From: an uncultured Ruminococcus sp.
Lineage (GTDB): Bacteria; Bacillota; Clostridia; Oscillospirales; Ruminococcaceae
Assembly: GCA_900545345.1 (NCBI GenBank)
Contig: UQYQ01000007.1
Span: forward strand, 23,804-87,803
DNA length: 64,000 nucleotides
Direction of reading: 5' to 3'
The notes under the pieces were generated by a model that worked only from the letters and a program-made list of their open reading frames with translations, ran no database searches and was not told the DNA's origin. A program made the translations under genes and the position numbers. Below are positions 33,459 through 42,680 of this stretch, in pieces (the first letter of the stretch is position 1; the number at the start of each line of letters is the position of its first letter).

Positions 33459-34358
33459 TTATACTAAACTGCAAAGTTCTTCGGCATAAGCTGTTTCTAT
33501 AGTTTTTTTGTATACTGTTTTTACTCCGTGTTTCTGCAATTTTACAGTTGAGGCATATTGGTTTTCTATATCTGAATAGTTTACTGAAGCAAGGATTAAA
33601 GATGGCTGTTTTGATTCAGTTTCTCTGCATCTTTTTAAAAGCTTCAGAATTTCATTTTCATTTGTTGTGCCGCCATGATAAGAAGCAATGATTATTGAGG
33701 TCAAATCAGTTAAATCAATCACGGACAAATTCATTCCTACATAGCTGTTTAAAAGAAGAACTCCTTTTTTTAAGCCGTTAAAGTTCTTTAAATTTTTATG
33801 CTCTGGCGGCAAAGAATCAGCCGAATAAAAATCATTCGATAAAATTCCCGATTGCATAATCTGAAATCCTCTGTGAATTCTCATTTTATTATCACTGTTT
33901 CTGTATGGTACAAATACTCCGTGTAAATGTCTACGAGAAATAATTTCGTTTACGGCACAAGCAAAATTATCATTTCCGTTTGCTGTTTTATCAGTCAGCA
34001 CTTTGTCACTTGAAACTATATAAACAGGAGGCAAGTCCTTTTCGAAAACAGAAAGCATATTGGCAAAAAAGCCGAGAGTGTCTGTTCCGTGAGCGATTAT
34101 AATTCCGTCATATTCTGAGAAGTCATTTTCCTTTAAGCAGAATAAAATTTGTTCCCAGTCAGAAAGCTCCATGTTTTCAGAGAGTTTATTTAATATAGTT
34201 TCACAGCTAAACTTAATATTCAGATTAAGCTGATTGCAGTTTTTTTTGAATTCATTGAGCAAAAGCGGTTCATTATCCGATGAGCAGGGCAAAATCCCGT
34301 TTTCCGTGACTGATGAAGCAATTGTTCCGCCTGTAAGTATTAATTTTATGTTGGTCAT
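33459..34358 (-). CDS. ansA: L-asparaginase
   Basis: Hydrolyses asparagine to aspartate and ammonia. 299 residues, somewhat short for the family (about 320-330). The catalytic threonines are present in LTGGTIASSV (residues 8-17) and AHGTDTL (about 90); VYIVSSDKVL and IIASYHGGTTNE are further family segments. No signal peptide, so cytosolic. AAGGAG before the ATG. It stands alone, convergent with the upstream lipoprotein gene. Confidence 0.88.
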   Translation of the reverse strand: MTNIKLILTGGTIASSVTENGILPCSSDNEPLLLNEFKKNCNQLNLNIKFSCETILNKLSENMELSDWEQILFCLKENDFSEYDGIIIAHGTDTLGFFANMLSVFEKDLPPVYIVSSDKVLTDKTANGNDNFACAVNEIISRRHLHGVFVPYRNSDNKMRIHRGFQIMQSGILSNDFYSADSLPPEHKNLKNFNGLKKGVLLLNSYVGMNLSVIDLTDLTSIIIASYHGGTTNENEILKLLKRCRETESKQPSLILASVNYSDIENQYASTVKLQKHGVKTVYKKTIETAYAEELCSLV

Positions 34359-34711
34359 GGTATTTCTCCTTAATATTAAATTATGAGAATATTATGATTG
34401 TGATTAAATAAGGGAAATCTCTTGTTATTTAGTATGGTGAAAATCAGTTTTAATATGTTTTATTTTTAATTAATGGAATGACTGAAGATATTATTGACTG
34501 CCATTATGAAGGTTTGGAATGTTATTTCTTAAATTATATTTTATAATGTTTAATGATTAATGTCAAACAATATATAAGTATTAATATTAAAATATTGTGA
34601 ACTTGTATTTTTGCCCTTTTCAAAGACCAAAATTTATGATATACTATATAATGTATTTTCTAAAAAAGGAATATACAAATTTAATGCATAAGCATTTTGG
34701 AGGAAATATTT
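34359..34711. other. Divergent intergenic region between ansA and purA
   Basis: A/T-rich, no gene. A possible purA promoter (TTTTCA, 17 bp, TATACT) lies near 34619-34647. A TTGACA on the minus strand near 34560 has no well-spaced -10. I see no purine riboswitch. Confidence 0.45.
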
Positions 34712-35986
34712 ATGGTAAATGCAATCGTTGGTGCTAACTGGGGCGATGAAGGTAAGGGTAAGATTACCGATATGTTAGCAAGAGAATCTGATATAGTTAT
34801 CAGGTTTCAGGGCGGTGCAAATGCAGGACATACTATTGTTAATGATTATGGTAAGTTCGCACTACATACTTTGCCGTCGGGTGTTTTTTATGACCATACT
34901 ACAAATATTATAGGAAACGGTGTTGCACTTAATATTCCTGTTCTTTTCAATGAAATCGAAGAGGTTGTAAGCAAGGGCGTTCCGAGACCTAAGATTTTAG
35001 TATCTGACAGGGCACAGATGGTTATGCCATATCATATTTTATTTGATGAATATGAAGAAGAAAGACTTGGAAAGGCCAGCTTCGGTTCAACAAAATCGGG
35101 TATAGCACCTTTCTATTCAGATAAGTATGCAAAGCTTGGATTTCAGGTTCAGGAGCTTTTTGACGAAGATGAGTTAAGAGCTCATTTGGAGAGAATCGCT
35201 CCGCAGAAGAATGCGTTGCTTGAAAACCTGTATCACAAGCCTGCACTTGATATTGACGAGCTTTTCAATACATTGATGGAATACAAAAAAATGGTTGAGC
35301 CTTATGTGTGTGATGTATCTCTATATCTCTCAGAGGCTATTAAAGAGGGCAAGAACATTCTTCTTGAGGGTCAGCTCGGCACATTGAAGGACCCAGACCA
35401 CGGTATTTATCCGATGGTTACATCAAGTTCAACATTAGCATCATACGGTGCTATCGGAGCAGGAATCCCGCCATATGAAATCAAGGGTGTCGTAACAGTA
35501 TGCAAAGCATATTCTTCGGCAGTCGGTGCAGGTGCGTTTGTATCTGAGATTTTCGGTGAAGAGGCTGACGAATTAAGACGCCGCGGCGGCGACGGAGGAG
35601 AATACGGTGCAACAACAGGACGTCCTAGAAGAATGGGTTGGTTTGACTGTGTTGCTTCAAAATACGGCTGCCGTCTTCAGGGTACAACAGAGGTTGCGTT
35701 TACTGTTCTTGATGTATTGGGTTATCTTGATAAAATTCCTGTCTGTGTGGGATATGAAATCGACGGAGAAGTAACAACAGATTTCCCTGTGACAACTAAG
35801 CTTGAAAAGGCTAAGCCTGTTTATGAGGTTCTTGACGGCTGGAACTGCGATATCAGAGGTATTAAGAAATATGATGATTTGCCTGAAAATTGCAGAAAGT
35901 ACATTGAGTTCTGTGAAAAACAAATAGGTTATCCGATTACAATGATTTCAAACGGACCTAAGAGAGATGACATTATTATAAGATAA
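34712..35986 (+). CDS. purA: Adenylosuccinate synthetase
   Basis: GTP-dependent first committed step from IMP to AMP. 424 residues with the P-loop-like NWGDEGKGKITDML, FQGGANAGHT (catalytic His), the IMP site SGIAPFYSDKYAK, LLEGQLGTLKDPDHG and RGGDGGEYGATTGRPRRMGW. Start ATG 34712 follows the Shine-Dalgarno GGAGGA; an in-frame TTG at 34697 lies inside that site and is rejected. Confidence 0.96.
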   Translation: MVNAIVGANWGDEGKGKITDMLARESDIVIRFQGGANAGHTIVNDYGKFALHTLPSGVFYDHTTNIIGNGVALNIPVLFNEIEEVVSKGVPRPKILVSDRAQMVMPYHILFDEYEEERLGKASFGSTKSGIAPFYSDKYAKLGFQVQELFDEDELRAHLERIAPQKNALLENLYHKPALDIDELFNTLMEYKKMVEPYVCDVSLYLSEAIKEGKNILLEGQLGTLKDPDHGIYPMVTSSSTLASYGAIGAGIPPYEIKGVVTVCKAYSSAVGAGAFVSEIFGEEADELRRRGGDGGEYGATTGRPRRMGWFDCVASKYGCRLQGTTEVAFTVLDVLGYLDKIPVCVGYEIDGEVTTDFPVTTKLEKAKPVYEVLDGWNCDIRGIKKYDDLPENCRKYIEFCEKQIGYPITMISNGPKRDDIIIR

Positions 35987-36006
35987 TTAAATGAAATTAT
36001 TTAAGG

Positions 36007-36037
36007 CTGACGCAGTTTAAAACTGTGTCAGACTTTT
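36007..36037 (+). terminator. purA terminator
   Basis: CTGACGCAGTTT and AAACTGTGTCAG form an imperfect stem followed by ACTTTTTG. Confidence 0.8.
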
Positions 36038-36115
36038 TGTATACAATAAAATCCTGAGAAAAAAAGCTTTTTATTCCTAATTTGTTATGATATTTAAAAT
36101 TGTTATGTTTATTCA

Positions 36116-36144
36116 TTGACAAATCGGTATCAATCATGTAGTAT
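36116..36144 (+). promoter_or_regulatory. Promoter of the CotH protein gene
   Basis: Perfect TTGACA, 17-bp spacer, TAGTAT; 127 bp upstream of the start codon. Confidence 0.6.
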
Positions 36145-36270
36145 AAGAATGACGGATTGTTTATTTTGCATAAATATTTGTTTTATTGTTAAAAAATAAA
36201 GTTGTTTTTACATATAAAATAAATTGCAAAACAATTATTAATTTTATTAGGAATAAAAGGAGGAAGATTA

Positions 36271-39200
36271 ATGAAAATGTTTAAGAAAATCACAGGTCTT
36301 GCTGTGGCAGCTGTAATGTTATTGACTTCTGTGAGTTTTTCTGTGTTTATTACAAATGCAGCTGCAAATAACATTGTTATCAACGAAGTTTGTCTGGGCA
36401 ATGCAGGTCAAAACGGGAACTTAACAGATGTTAAAGCCGTTTATGACAAAAAAGGTGAAACGGTGACAGAGCTTTGTGACTGGATTGAGCTTTATAATCC
36501 GACAAGTACAGCTGTTGATGTAACAGGCTATCAGCTGAAAAAAACCGATTTAGACCAAACAACTAAGACAGAGACTATAAGCGGTACAGCAGTGGTTCCG
36601 TCAAAAGGATATCTGGTTATATACTGCAATAAAAATTTAGATGATACTATGGTGAGTTCAAAGCCGTATATCAAAATGAATATGTCAGGAAACGGACTGG
36701 ATTTGGATTTCCAGACATCCGGTTCGGTAAGTGTTGATAATATTACTGTTCCGTCACTTGATGATGATACTACATATTCAAGAATTCCTGACGGAAGTGA
36801 CACATGCAAGGTTACATATCCTACGGCAAGAACAAGCAATAACAATGCCGAGGTGATTCCCACTTCTATTGACGCACCGACTTTTTCAAAAGAAAGCGGA
36901 GCATTTAAAGACAGTTTTTCACTTACAATCAGTGCAGTCAAAGGAGCGGAAATATATTATACAACTGACGGAAGCACACCGACAACCGCTTCAACCAAAT
37001 ATACGGGAGCAATAAATGTTGTTGACAGAAGCAATGAGGCTAATGTTTTGTCTGCGATAAGCAAGACAAAATTAACTGACAGAGATCATAGAGGTGGAGG
37101 TTCTGACAAGCCTACCGTTAAAGTTGATAAGGCAACAGTCATAAGGGCTGTTGCGGTTAGCAACGGAATGTCAAGTGAAGTGGTAACAAAATCATATTTT
37201 GTAGGAAAAACAAATGAAACTTATTATGGTGTTCCTATAATTTCTATCGTCACCGATGCGGATAATCTTTTTGATGATGAAATCGGAATTTATCTTCAGA
37301 AGAATTGTACAAATAAGGGTAAGGAATGGGAAAGACCTGTACATATAGATTATATAAAGAACAACAAAGCGGTTTTATCTCAAAACTGCGGTCTTAGAAT
37401 TCAAGGCGGTTATTCAAGAGGTGAATATCAAAAGAGTCTTAGACTGTATGCAAAAAAAGATTATGGTGAGAAAAGCTTTGAATACGACTTTTTTGAAGGC
37501 AGGGCAAAGGACGCAGATGGAAAAACTATAAAATCATTCAAAAAAATTACTCTTAGAAACGGCGGAAATGATGCAAATTATGTGAAATATAAAGATTCAC
37601 TGCTTCAAACCTGTGTGCTTGACAGGAATTTTTCAAAACAGGCAAGTGTTCCTTGTATTGCATTTATTAACGGTGAATACTGGGGTATTTACACCATGCA
37701 GGAGGATTTTAACGATGATTATGTAGAAAGTCATTTCGGTGTTGATAAAGACAATGTTGTAATGATTAAACCGGATACTTCAAATAATAATCAACCTAAA
37801 GTTGAAGAGGGTAACGATGAAGATGTTGAGCTTTGGAATGATTTTGTAAGCTATATCAATGATTCATCAAAAGATTTTTCAAAGAAAGCTGATTATGAAG
37901 AAGTTTCAAAAATGATTGATTTAGACAGCTTTGCAGATTATGTTGCTGTTGAAACATACATAACAAATGAAGACTGGCCGTGGAAAAACTGGGAAGTTTG
38001 GAGAAGCAGAACCGTTGATACCGAAAACGGCGGAAGATACAGTGACGGTAAGTGGAGATTTATGCTGTATGATGTTGAAATGGGTGCTTTCCTTTGGGGA
38101 AATTCCGGCGAGAGTTCTGAGAATGATAAACTCTATCAGCTTTATGACGGCGGAAGAAACGGCGGCTGTCCTATTCAGGTACTGGCATATAAGTTGATGC
38201 AAAATCCTCAATTCGCTCAAATGGTTTTTGCTGATATTATTGAGCTTGCAGAAGATAACTATGAACCTAACCGTGTTGCCTCTATAATGAAACAGCTTCA
38301 TGATTTATACTATCCTAATTTAAACAAGTATTTTGAACGGTTTCCTACCGGTGCATCAATTTGGTCTGCAAATCAGTGTGAAGAGTGGATAAATACATTT
38401 TTCAAAGGAAACAGCAAATATCCTGCAAGAGATTATTATGCAAGATATATGGTTAAATTTAATGAGCTTGTTATTAAATGCGAAGCTTTAAAACAAGATG
38501 ACTGCATAAGCGGATATTCAAATATGACATCTAAACTTGAGTCATTGAAATCAAAGCTTGAAAGCACAAAAACATCATATTTAGATAAAGCAAGTTATTA
38601 TAATAAGCTTGCAGATGCATATAAAGCAATTCAGTTAAATAAAAGCGGTGAAGTAAAAGAAATGCTTTTTGATGCAGCAGCACATGAAAAAAAGAATTAT
38701 ACATATGAGACTTGGAAAGTTTTTAAAGAAGCTTATGATGCACTTGTCGATGTAAAAGAAGATTCGTCAGCAACTGATAATCAGAGAACAGATGCCATGA
38801 ATAATTTGAAAAGAGCTATTGAAAATCTAAAACTCGGAAACCCGACAGAGCCGACAAAGCCTGTTCCGTCAGTTTCTAATAATCCAGACAATCCTTCAAA
38901 TAAATCTTCTGACAAATCAGTTTTACCTACAAAAGCTAAACCTACTTCAATTACAAGAAATGCAGCATCTGTTAAGAAAGATAAAAAAGCAGCTGTTAAA
39001 GCTATGAAGCAGGCTAAGATTATTAAGCTAAGTGTCAAGAGTAAAGCAAAGAGGAAGATAAATGTATCTTGGAAAAAAGTCAAGAAAGCTAAAGGTTATC
39101 AGGTTCAGGTATCGACTAATAAGAAATTCAAAAAGAGCAAGATTATCTTAAAGAAAGATTTGAAGAAAACAAAGCTTACAATCAAGAGCAAGAAGATTAA

Positions 39201-39324
39201 AAGTAAAAAGACTTACTTTGTTCGGGTTAGAGCATATGCTGCATACAAGAATACTAATAATAAAACAGTTAAAGTTTTCAGTAAATGGAATAAAAAACTC
39301 AGAAAAGTAAAGGTTAAGCAGTAA
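36271..39324 (+). CDS. Secreted CotH-kinase-like multidomain surface protein
   Basis: 1017 residues. A Sec signal peptide (about 1-31, cut near TNA-AA) is followed by a lamin-tail domain (about 34-185; IVINEVCL, DWIELYNPTSTAVD, GYLVIYCN). Next is a chitobiase/Fn3-like strand domain (about 200-310; IYYTTDGSTPT). A CotH domain follows (about 318-700; GLRIQGGYSRGEYQKSLRLY, KITLRNGGNDANY, WGIYTMQEDFNDDY). A FIVAR-like helical repeat (about 790-850), a Pro/Ser/Lys linker and a Lys-rich Fn3-like tail (about 910-1017) complete it. CotH proteins include spore-coat kinases and cellulosome-associated surface proteins of ruminococci. The substrate is unknown. The tail matches the gene fragment at 3-455. 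Confidence 0.88.
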   Translation: MKMFKKITGLAVAAVMLLTSVSFSVFITNAAANNIVINEVCLGNAGQNGNLTDVKAVYDKKGETVTELCDWIELYNPTSTAVDVTGYQLKKTDLDQTTKTETISGTAVVPSKGYLVIYCNKNLDDTMVSSKPYIKMNMSGNGLDLDFQTSGSVSVDNITVPSLDDDTTYSRIPDGSDTCKVTYPTARTSNNNAEVIPTSIDAPTFSKESGAFKDSFSLTISAVKGAEIYYTTDGSTPTTASTKYTGAINVVDRSNEANVLSAISKTKLTDRDHRGGGSDKPTVKVDKATVIRAVAVSNGMSSEVVTKSYFVGKTNETYYGVPIISIVTDADNLFDDEIGIYLQKNCTNKGKEWERPVHIDYIKNNKAVLSQNCGLRIQGGYSRGEYQKSLRLYAKKDYGEKSFEYDFFEGRAKDADGKTIKSFKKITLRNGGNDANYVKYKDSLLQTCVLDRNFSKQASVPCIAFINGEYWGIYTMQEDFNDDYVESHFGVDKDNVVMIKPDTSNNNQPKVEEGNDEDVELWNDFVSYINDSSKDFSKKADYEEVSKMIDLDSFADYVAVETYITNEDWPWKNWEVWRSRTVDTENGGRYSDGKWRFMLYDVEMGAFLWGNSGESSENDKLYQLYDGGRNGGCPIQVLAYKLMQNPQFAQMVFADIIELAEDNYEPNRVASIMKQLHDLYYPNLNKYFERFPTGASIWSANQCEEWINTFFKGNSKYPARDYYARYMVKFNELVIKCEALKQDDCISGYSNMTSKLESLKSKLESTKTSYLDKASYYNKLADAYKAIQLNKSGEVKEMLFDAAAHEKKNYTYETWKVFKEAYDALVDVKEDSSATDNQRTDAMNNLKRAIENLKLGNPTEPTKPVPSVSNNPDNPSNKSSDKSVLPTKAKPTSITRNAASVKKDKKAAVKAMKQAKIIKLSVKSKAKRKINVSWKKVKKAKGYQVQVSTNKKFKKSKIILKKDLKKTKLTIKSKKIKSKKTYFVRVRAYAAYKNTNNKTVKVFSKWNKKLRKVKVKQ

Positions 39325-39329
39325 GTGAG

Positions 39330-39381
39330 AATCTGCCGTTGTGAAAGTTTTCACATAGCAAAGACTTATTACAGGCAGAGA
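39330..39381 (+). repeat. Dispersed repeat family 3, divergent copy after the CotH gene
   Basis: CTGCCGTTGTGAAAG...AGGCAGAGA resembles the copy at 7003-7076 but lacks the final G+C hairpin. It begins six bases after the CotH gene stop. Confidence 0.45.
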
Positions 39382-39393
39382 AAAAACAATGAT

Positions 39394-39428
39394 AAAAAAG
39401 ACACTTCATATTAAGAAGTGTCTTTTTT
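39394..39428. terminator. Bidirectional terminator between the CotH and hemolysin III genes
   Basis: AAAAAAGACACTTC and GAAGTGTCTTTTTT pair perfectly; convergent genes flank it. Confidence 0.9.
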
Positions 39429-39447
39429 GTGTTATTATATTTTGTGT

Positions 39448-40152
39448 TTATTCTCCCATCATAATCATAAGAACGGAAAAGTAGTGAAAAACACTTCCGC
39501 CTATGGTAAAGAGGTGCCATATAGAATGAAAGTATTTTATTCTTTTAACTGCATAAAAAATTATACCTGTTGTATAAAACACTCCGCCAATAATCAGAAA
39601 AATGAAAGATGTACTTGACACTGAGTTGTACAAAGGCTTAAAGGCAATTGCAATGACCCAGCCCATAAGAATATAACAAACTATTGAAGGCTTTTTAAAT
39701 TTTTCAAGGTTTATTGAATTAAGTACAATTCCGACGATTGCAGCACCCCACACTATTCCGAATAATGTCCAGCCCAATGCACCTCTCAGTGAAACAATCG
39801 TGAACGGAGTGTATGTTCCTGCTATTAAAAAGAATATTGTATTGTGGTCCATAACCTGAAAAAATTTTTTAGCTTTTTCGTTTGTGATAGCATGATAAAG
39901 AGTGGACATTGAATAAAGAATAATGAGTGAAGCTCCGTAAATTGCTGAGGAAACAACACCCCATGCATTAAGGTTTATAGCTGAAAAAATTATTAAAATG
40001 ACAGTTCCTGCAATGGATAAAAGACTTCCTGTTCCGTGAGAAATACTGTTGAATATTTCTTCACCGAGTGAGTATCTTTTTTCTTCTGTTTGAAATTCAG
40101 CTTTTTGACCTGCTTCTCCGTTTATTACAGTGTAATATTTTTTATCAGCCAT
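39448..40152 (-). CDS. Hemolysin III/YplQ-type integral membrane protein (PAQR-like)
   Basis: 234 residues with about seven membrane helices. Conserved polar motifs of the superfamily are visible: NSISHGTGSL near the start of helix 1, YSMSTLYHAIT, the MDHNTIFFLIAGTYTP segment and the final HSIWHLFTIGGSVFHYF, whose His and Asp residues probably bind zinc. The biological role in bacteria is unclear. Start ATG 40152 (MADKKYYTV) after GGTGAT; a longer frame from 40179 runs into the family 1 element. Confidence 0.9.
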   Translation of the reverse strand: MADKKYYTVINGEAGQKAEFQTEEKRYSLGEEIFNSISHGTGSLLSIAGTVILIIFSAINLNAWGVVSSAIYGASLIILYSMSTLYHAITNEKAKKFFQVMDHNTIFFLIAGTYTPFTIVSLRGALGWTLFGIVWGAAIVGIVLNSINLEKFKKPSIVCYILMGWVIAIAFKPLYNSVSSTSFIFLIIGGVFYTTGIIFYAVKRIKYFHSIWHLFTIGGSVFHYFSVLMIMMGE

Positions 40153-40162
40153 TTTAATCACC

Positions 40163-40285
40163 ATGCCTTTGCTTTGCAAAGGCTCTCCTTCCTACGGAAT
40201 TTGAGTCGGTTCCGGCAACGGAATTGACGCAATACCTTTTTGCGGCAAAGACTCAAAAACGTGCGTGAAAAAGTATTTTTCACGC
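40163..40285 (-). repeat. Structured dispersed element, family 1, copy B (upstream of hemolysin III gene)
   Basis: On the minus strand: GCGTGAAAAA/TTTTTCACGC hairpin, GTTTTTGAG-TCTTTGCCG, a TTCCG/CGGAA hairpin, ACCGACTCAAATTCC and a CCTTTG/CAAAGG hairpin ending CAAAGGCAT. It ends 11 bases before the start codon of the downstream gene, as copy A ends just before the YbjQ gene. Confidence 0.75.
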
Positions 40286-40471
40286 TAATCTTCCTTTTTT
40301 ATTGTATTATTAATTTTAATATAGTATAATTATATTATAAATAAATAAAATATCTATGTCAATACAATTATCCGGATGGAAGTTTTGGATTTCTGTCACT
40401 TAATTAACACAATTAAATGGTAGTTTTAAGGTAGGTTAATTCCTAAAATCAGCAAAAGGAGTATAACATTT

Positions 40472-41149
40472 ATGGCAAGAATATTGATAGTTGACGATGA
40501 AAAGAAAATAAGAGATGTTGTTCGGGAATATGCTGAGTTTGAAGGCTTTGATGTTTCAGAAGCCGAAGACGGAATGGAAGCTGTAAAAAAGGTTTCCGAG
40601 AATGAAGATTTGAGTATTATCATCATGGATATTATGATGCCGAAATTAGATGGCTATTCAGCTGTTCGTGAAATAAGAAAGACAAGCAGTGTACCTGTTA
40701 TTATGCTTTCTGCAAGGGGAGAGGAATATGACAAGCTGTTTGGTTTTGAACTGGGAGTTGACGATTATGTGGTAAAGCCGTTTTCGCCGAAAGAGCTTAT
40801 GGCAAGGATTCGTGCTGTTATGAACAGAGTAAATTCAATAAACACGAAAGAAGACATAATTAGATATAAAGGACTTACTATAAATTTTACTGCCCGTGAA
40901 GTTTTAATTGACGGCGAAAGAGTTTCAATGACACCTAAAGAGTATGATTTGTTGTTCTATCTTGTGAAGAATATGAACATAGCTCTATCAAGAGACAAGC
41001 TTTTGGAAGAAGTCTGGGGATATGACTTTTACGGCGATGACAGAACGGTTGACACACATATTAAAATGCTTAGAAACAGTTTAGGTGAATACAGAAATCT
41101 TATTGTGACACTGAGAGGAATGGGTTATAAGTTTGAAAAAATTGTTTAG
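40472..41149 (+). CDS. OmpR/PhoB-family response regulator
   Basis: 225 residues. Receiver domain: acidic pocket in VDDEKKI, phosphoacceptor D53 in IMDIMMP, MLSARGE and the Lys in VVKPFSPKE. The winged-helix C-terminal domain has TPKEYDLLFYL, DDRTVDTHIKMLR and GMGYKFE. It controls transcription on command of the kinase encoded by the overlapping next gene. AAAGGAG precedes the ATG. The signal is unknown. Confidence 0.95.
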   Translation: MARILIVDDEKKIRDVVREYAEFEGFDVSEAEDGMEAVKKVSENEDLSIIIMDIMMPKLDGYSAVREIRKTSSVPVIMLSARGEEYDKLFGFELGVDDYVVKPFSPKELMARIRAVMNRVNSINTKEDIIRYKGLTINFTAREVLIDGERVSMTPKEYDLLFYLVKNMNIALSRDKLLEEVWGYDFYGDDRTVDTHIKMLRNSLGEYRNLIVTLRGMGYKFEKIV

Positions 41150-42650
41150 CAGAAAAAATGATAGAATTCATTCATTGAAAGGTCAAAAAAGCTTAGGTAC
41201 TTATGTGTGGATATGCTTTATGCTGTTCACTGTGATAATTTTGTTTTTACTTTGGTTTTTTCAATATTTTTTTGTTGAGATGTATTATCAGTCGATGAAG
41301 GTCAGAGATTTAAAAGAATGTGCTGAGCAGATTGCAGAGAATATTGATTCTGAGGATTTGGACGGGGTTATTAATAATCTCGCTTTTAAAAACAGTGCTA
41401 CGGTTTTGATTACGGATATATTGGGAAATGTTGAGCATAAAGCAAATTATTTAGGGAGATTTTCATATTTCAATTCAGATATTGAAAATGAGTTCGGTCA
41501 GTATATATTCAAATTCAGAAATAAGCTTTTAAGCAGCGGAAAAGACAGCTTTTCCAAAATATACAAGAATAAAGAAACTGATATTAAGGAGCTTTTTTAT
41601 GTAACAAAGGTTGAAGATTACGGTCAGCAAAAGCTTGTTTTTTTAGAAAGCCTGATTGAGCCGGTTGATTCAACAACAAAAATTATTAAGGAACAATTGA
41701 TATTTATAACATTTATTTTATTTGAATTGGCATTTATAATAGCTTTGTTTATATCCAAGAAAATTGCGAAGCCTATTGTTAAAATAACCGAGTCGGCAGA
41801 AGAATTTGCCAAAGGAAATTATGATGTCAAGTTCGACGGAAAAGGATATGAAGAGTCTCAGGAGCTTGCTGATGTTTTAAATCATGCAGGTCGGGAAGTT
41901 AAAAAAGTTACAGATTTAAGACGTGATTTAATAGCGAATGTATCACATGATTTGAGAACTCCGCTTACAATGGTCAAAGCATATGCAGAGATGATAAGAG
42001 ATTTGTCAGGTGACAATCCAAAAAAGCGTGCTGAGCATATTCAGGTAATTATTGATGAATCCGACAGGCTGGCTTTTCTGGTGAATGATATTCTTGAGCT
42101 ATCTAAGCTTGAAAGTTCAAATGCAGAGCTTTCATTATCAGAGTTTTCAATTTCTGAAAAGATGGAAGATGTACTTTCAAGGTATCAGATTTTGATTGAG
42201 CGTGACGGGTATAATATTCAGTATTATAAAGATGATGACAGGATTTGTTTTGCCGATGAGTCTAAGATAGAGCAGGTTTTATATAATCTTATTAACAATG
42301 CAGTTAATTACTGCGGTGATGATAAAGCTGTTATTATTCGTCAGATAAATAAAAAGGACAGTGTGAGAATTGAAATAATAGACCATGGAAAAGGGATTTC
42401 AAAGGAACTTATGCCTTTAGTATTTGACAGGTACTACCGTGATAAAAAAGTTGCCCGTGATAAAGTCGGAACAGGAATAGGTTTGTCAATTGTAAAAGGA
42501 ATACTTACTTCTCACGAATTCCCGTTCGGTGTTTCGAGCGAAGAGGGTAAAGGCTCGATGTTCTGGTTTGAAATAAAGAGTACTAAGTCTGTTAAGAATG
42601 CTAATGCATCTGTTGAAACAAAAACCGAACAAAAGCGTAAAAAACAATAA
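41133..42650 (+). CDS. Membrane sensor histidine kinase
   Basis: 505 residues. Transmembrane segments at about 26-50 and 185-207 bracket an extracellular sensor region of about 130 residues; a HAMP linker (KPIVKITESAEEFAKGNYDV) follows. The HisKA domain carries phosphoacceptor H272 (NVSHDLRTPL). The ATPase domain has the N box NLINNAVNYC, the HGKGIS G1 box and GTGIGLSIVK. It starts at TTG 41133, overlapping the regulator gene by 17 bp. Its C-terminus is Lys-rich and variable. Confidence 0.94.
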   Translation: MKKLFSRKNDRIHSLKGQKSLGTYVWICFMLFTVIILFLLWFFQYFFVEMYYQSMKVRDLKECAEQIAENIDSEDLDGVINNLAFKNSATVLITDILGNVEHKANYLGRFSYFNSDIENEFGQYIFKFRNKLLSSGKDSFSKIYKNKETDIKELFYVTKVEDYGQQKLVFLESLIEPVDSTTKIIKEQLIFITFILFELAFIIALFISKKIAKPIVKITESAEEFAKGNYDVKFDGKGYEESQELADVLNHAGREVKKVTDLRRDLIANVSHDLRTPLTMVKAYAEMIRDLSGDNPKKRAEHIQVIIDESDRLAFLVNDILELSKLESSNAELSLSEFSISEKMEDVLSRYQILIERDGYNIQYYKDDDRICFADESKIEQVLYNLINNAVNYCGDDKAVIIRQINKKDSVRIEIIDHGKGISKELMPLVFDRYYRDKKVARDKVGTGIGLSIVKGILTSHEFPFGVSSEEGKGSMFWFEIKSTKSVKNANASVETKTEQKRKKQ

Positions 42651-42680
42651 AGTTATATAATTATGAAATGAGTGGAAAAT

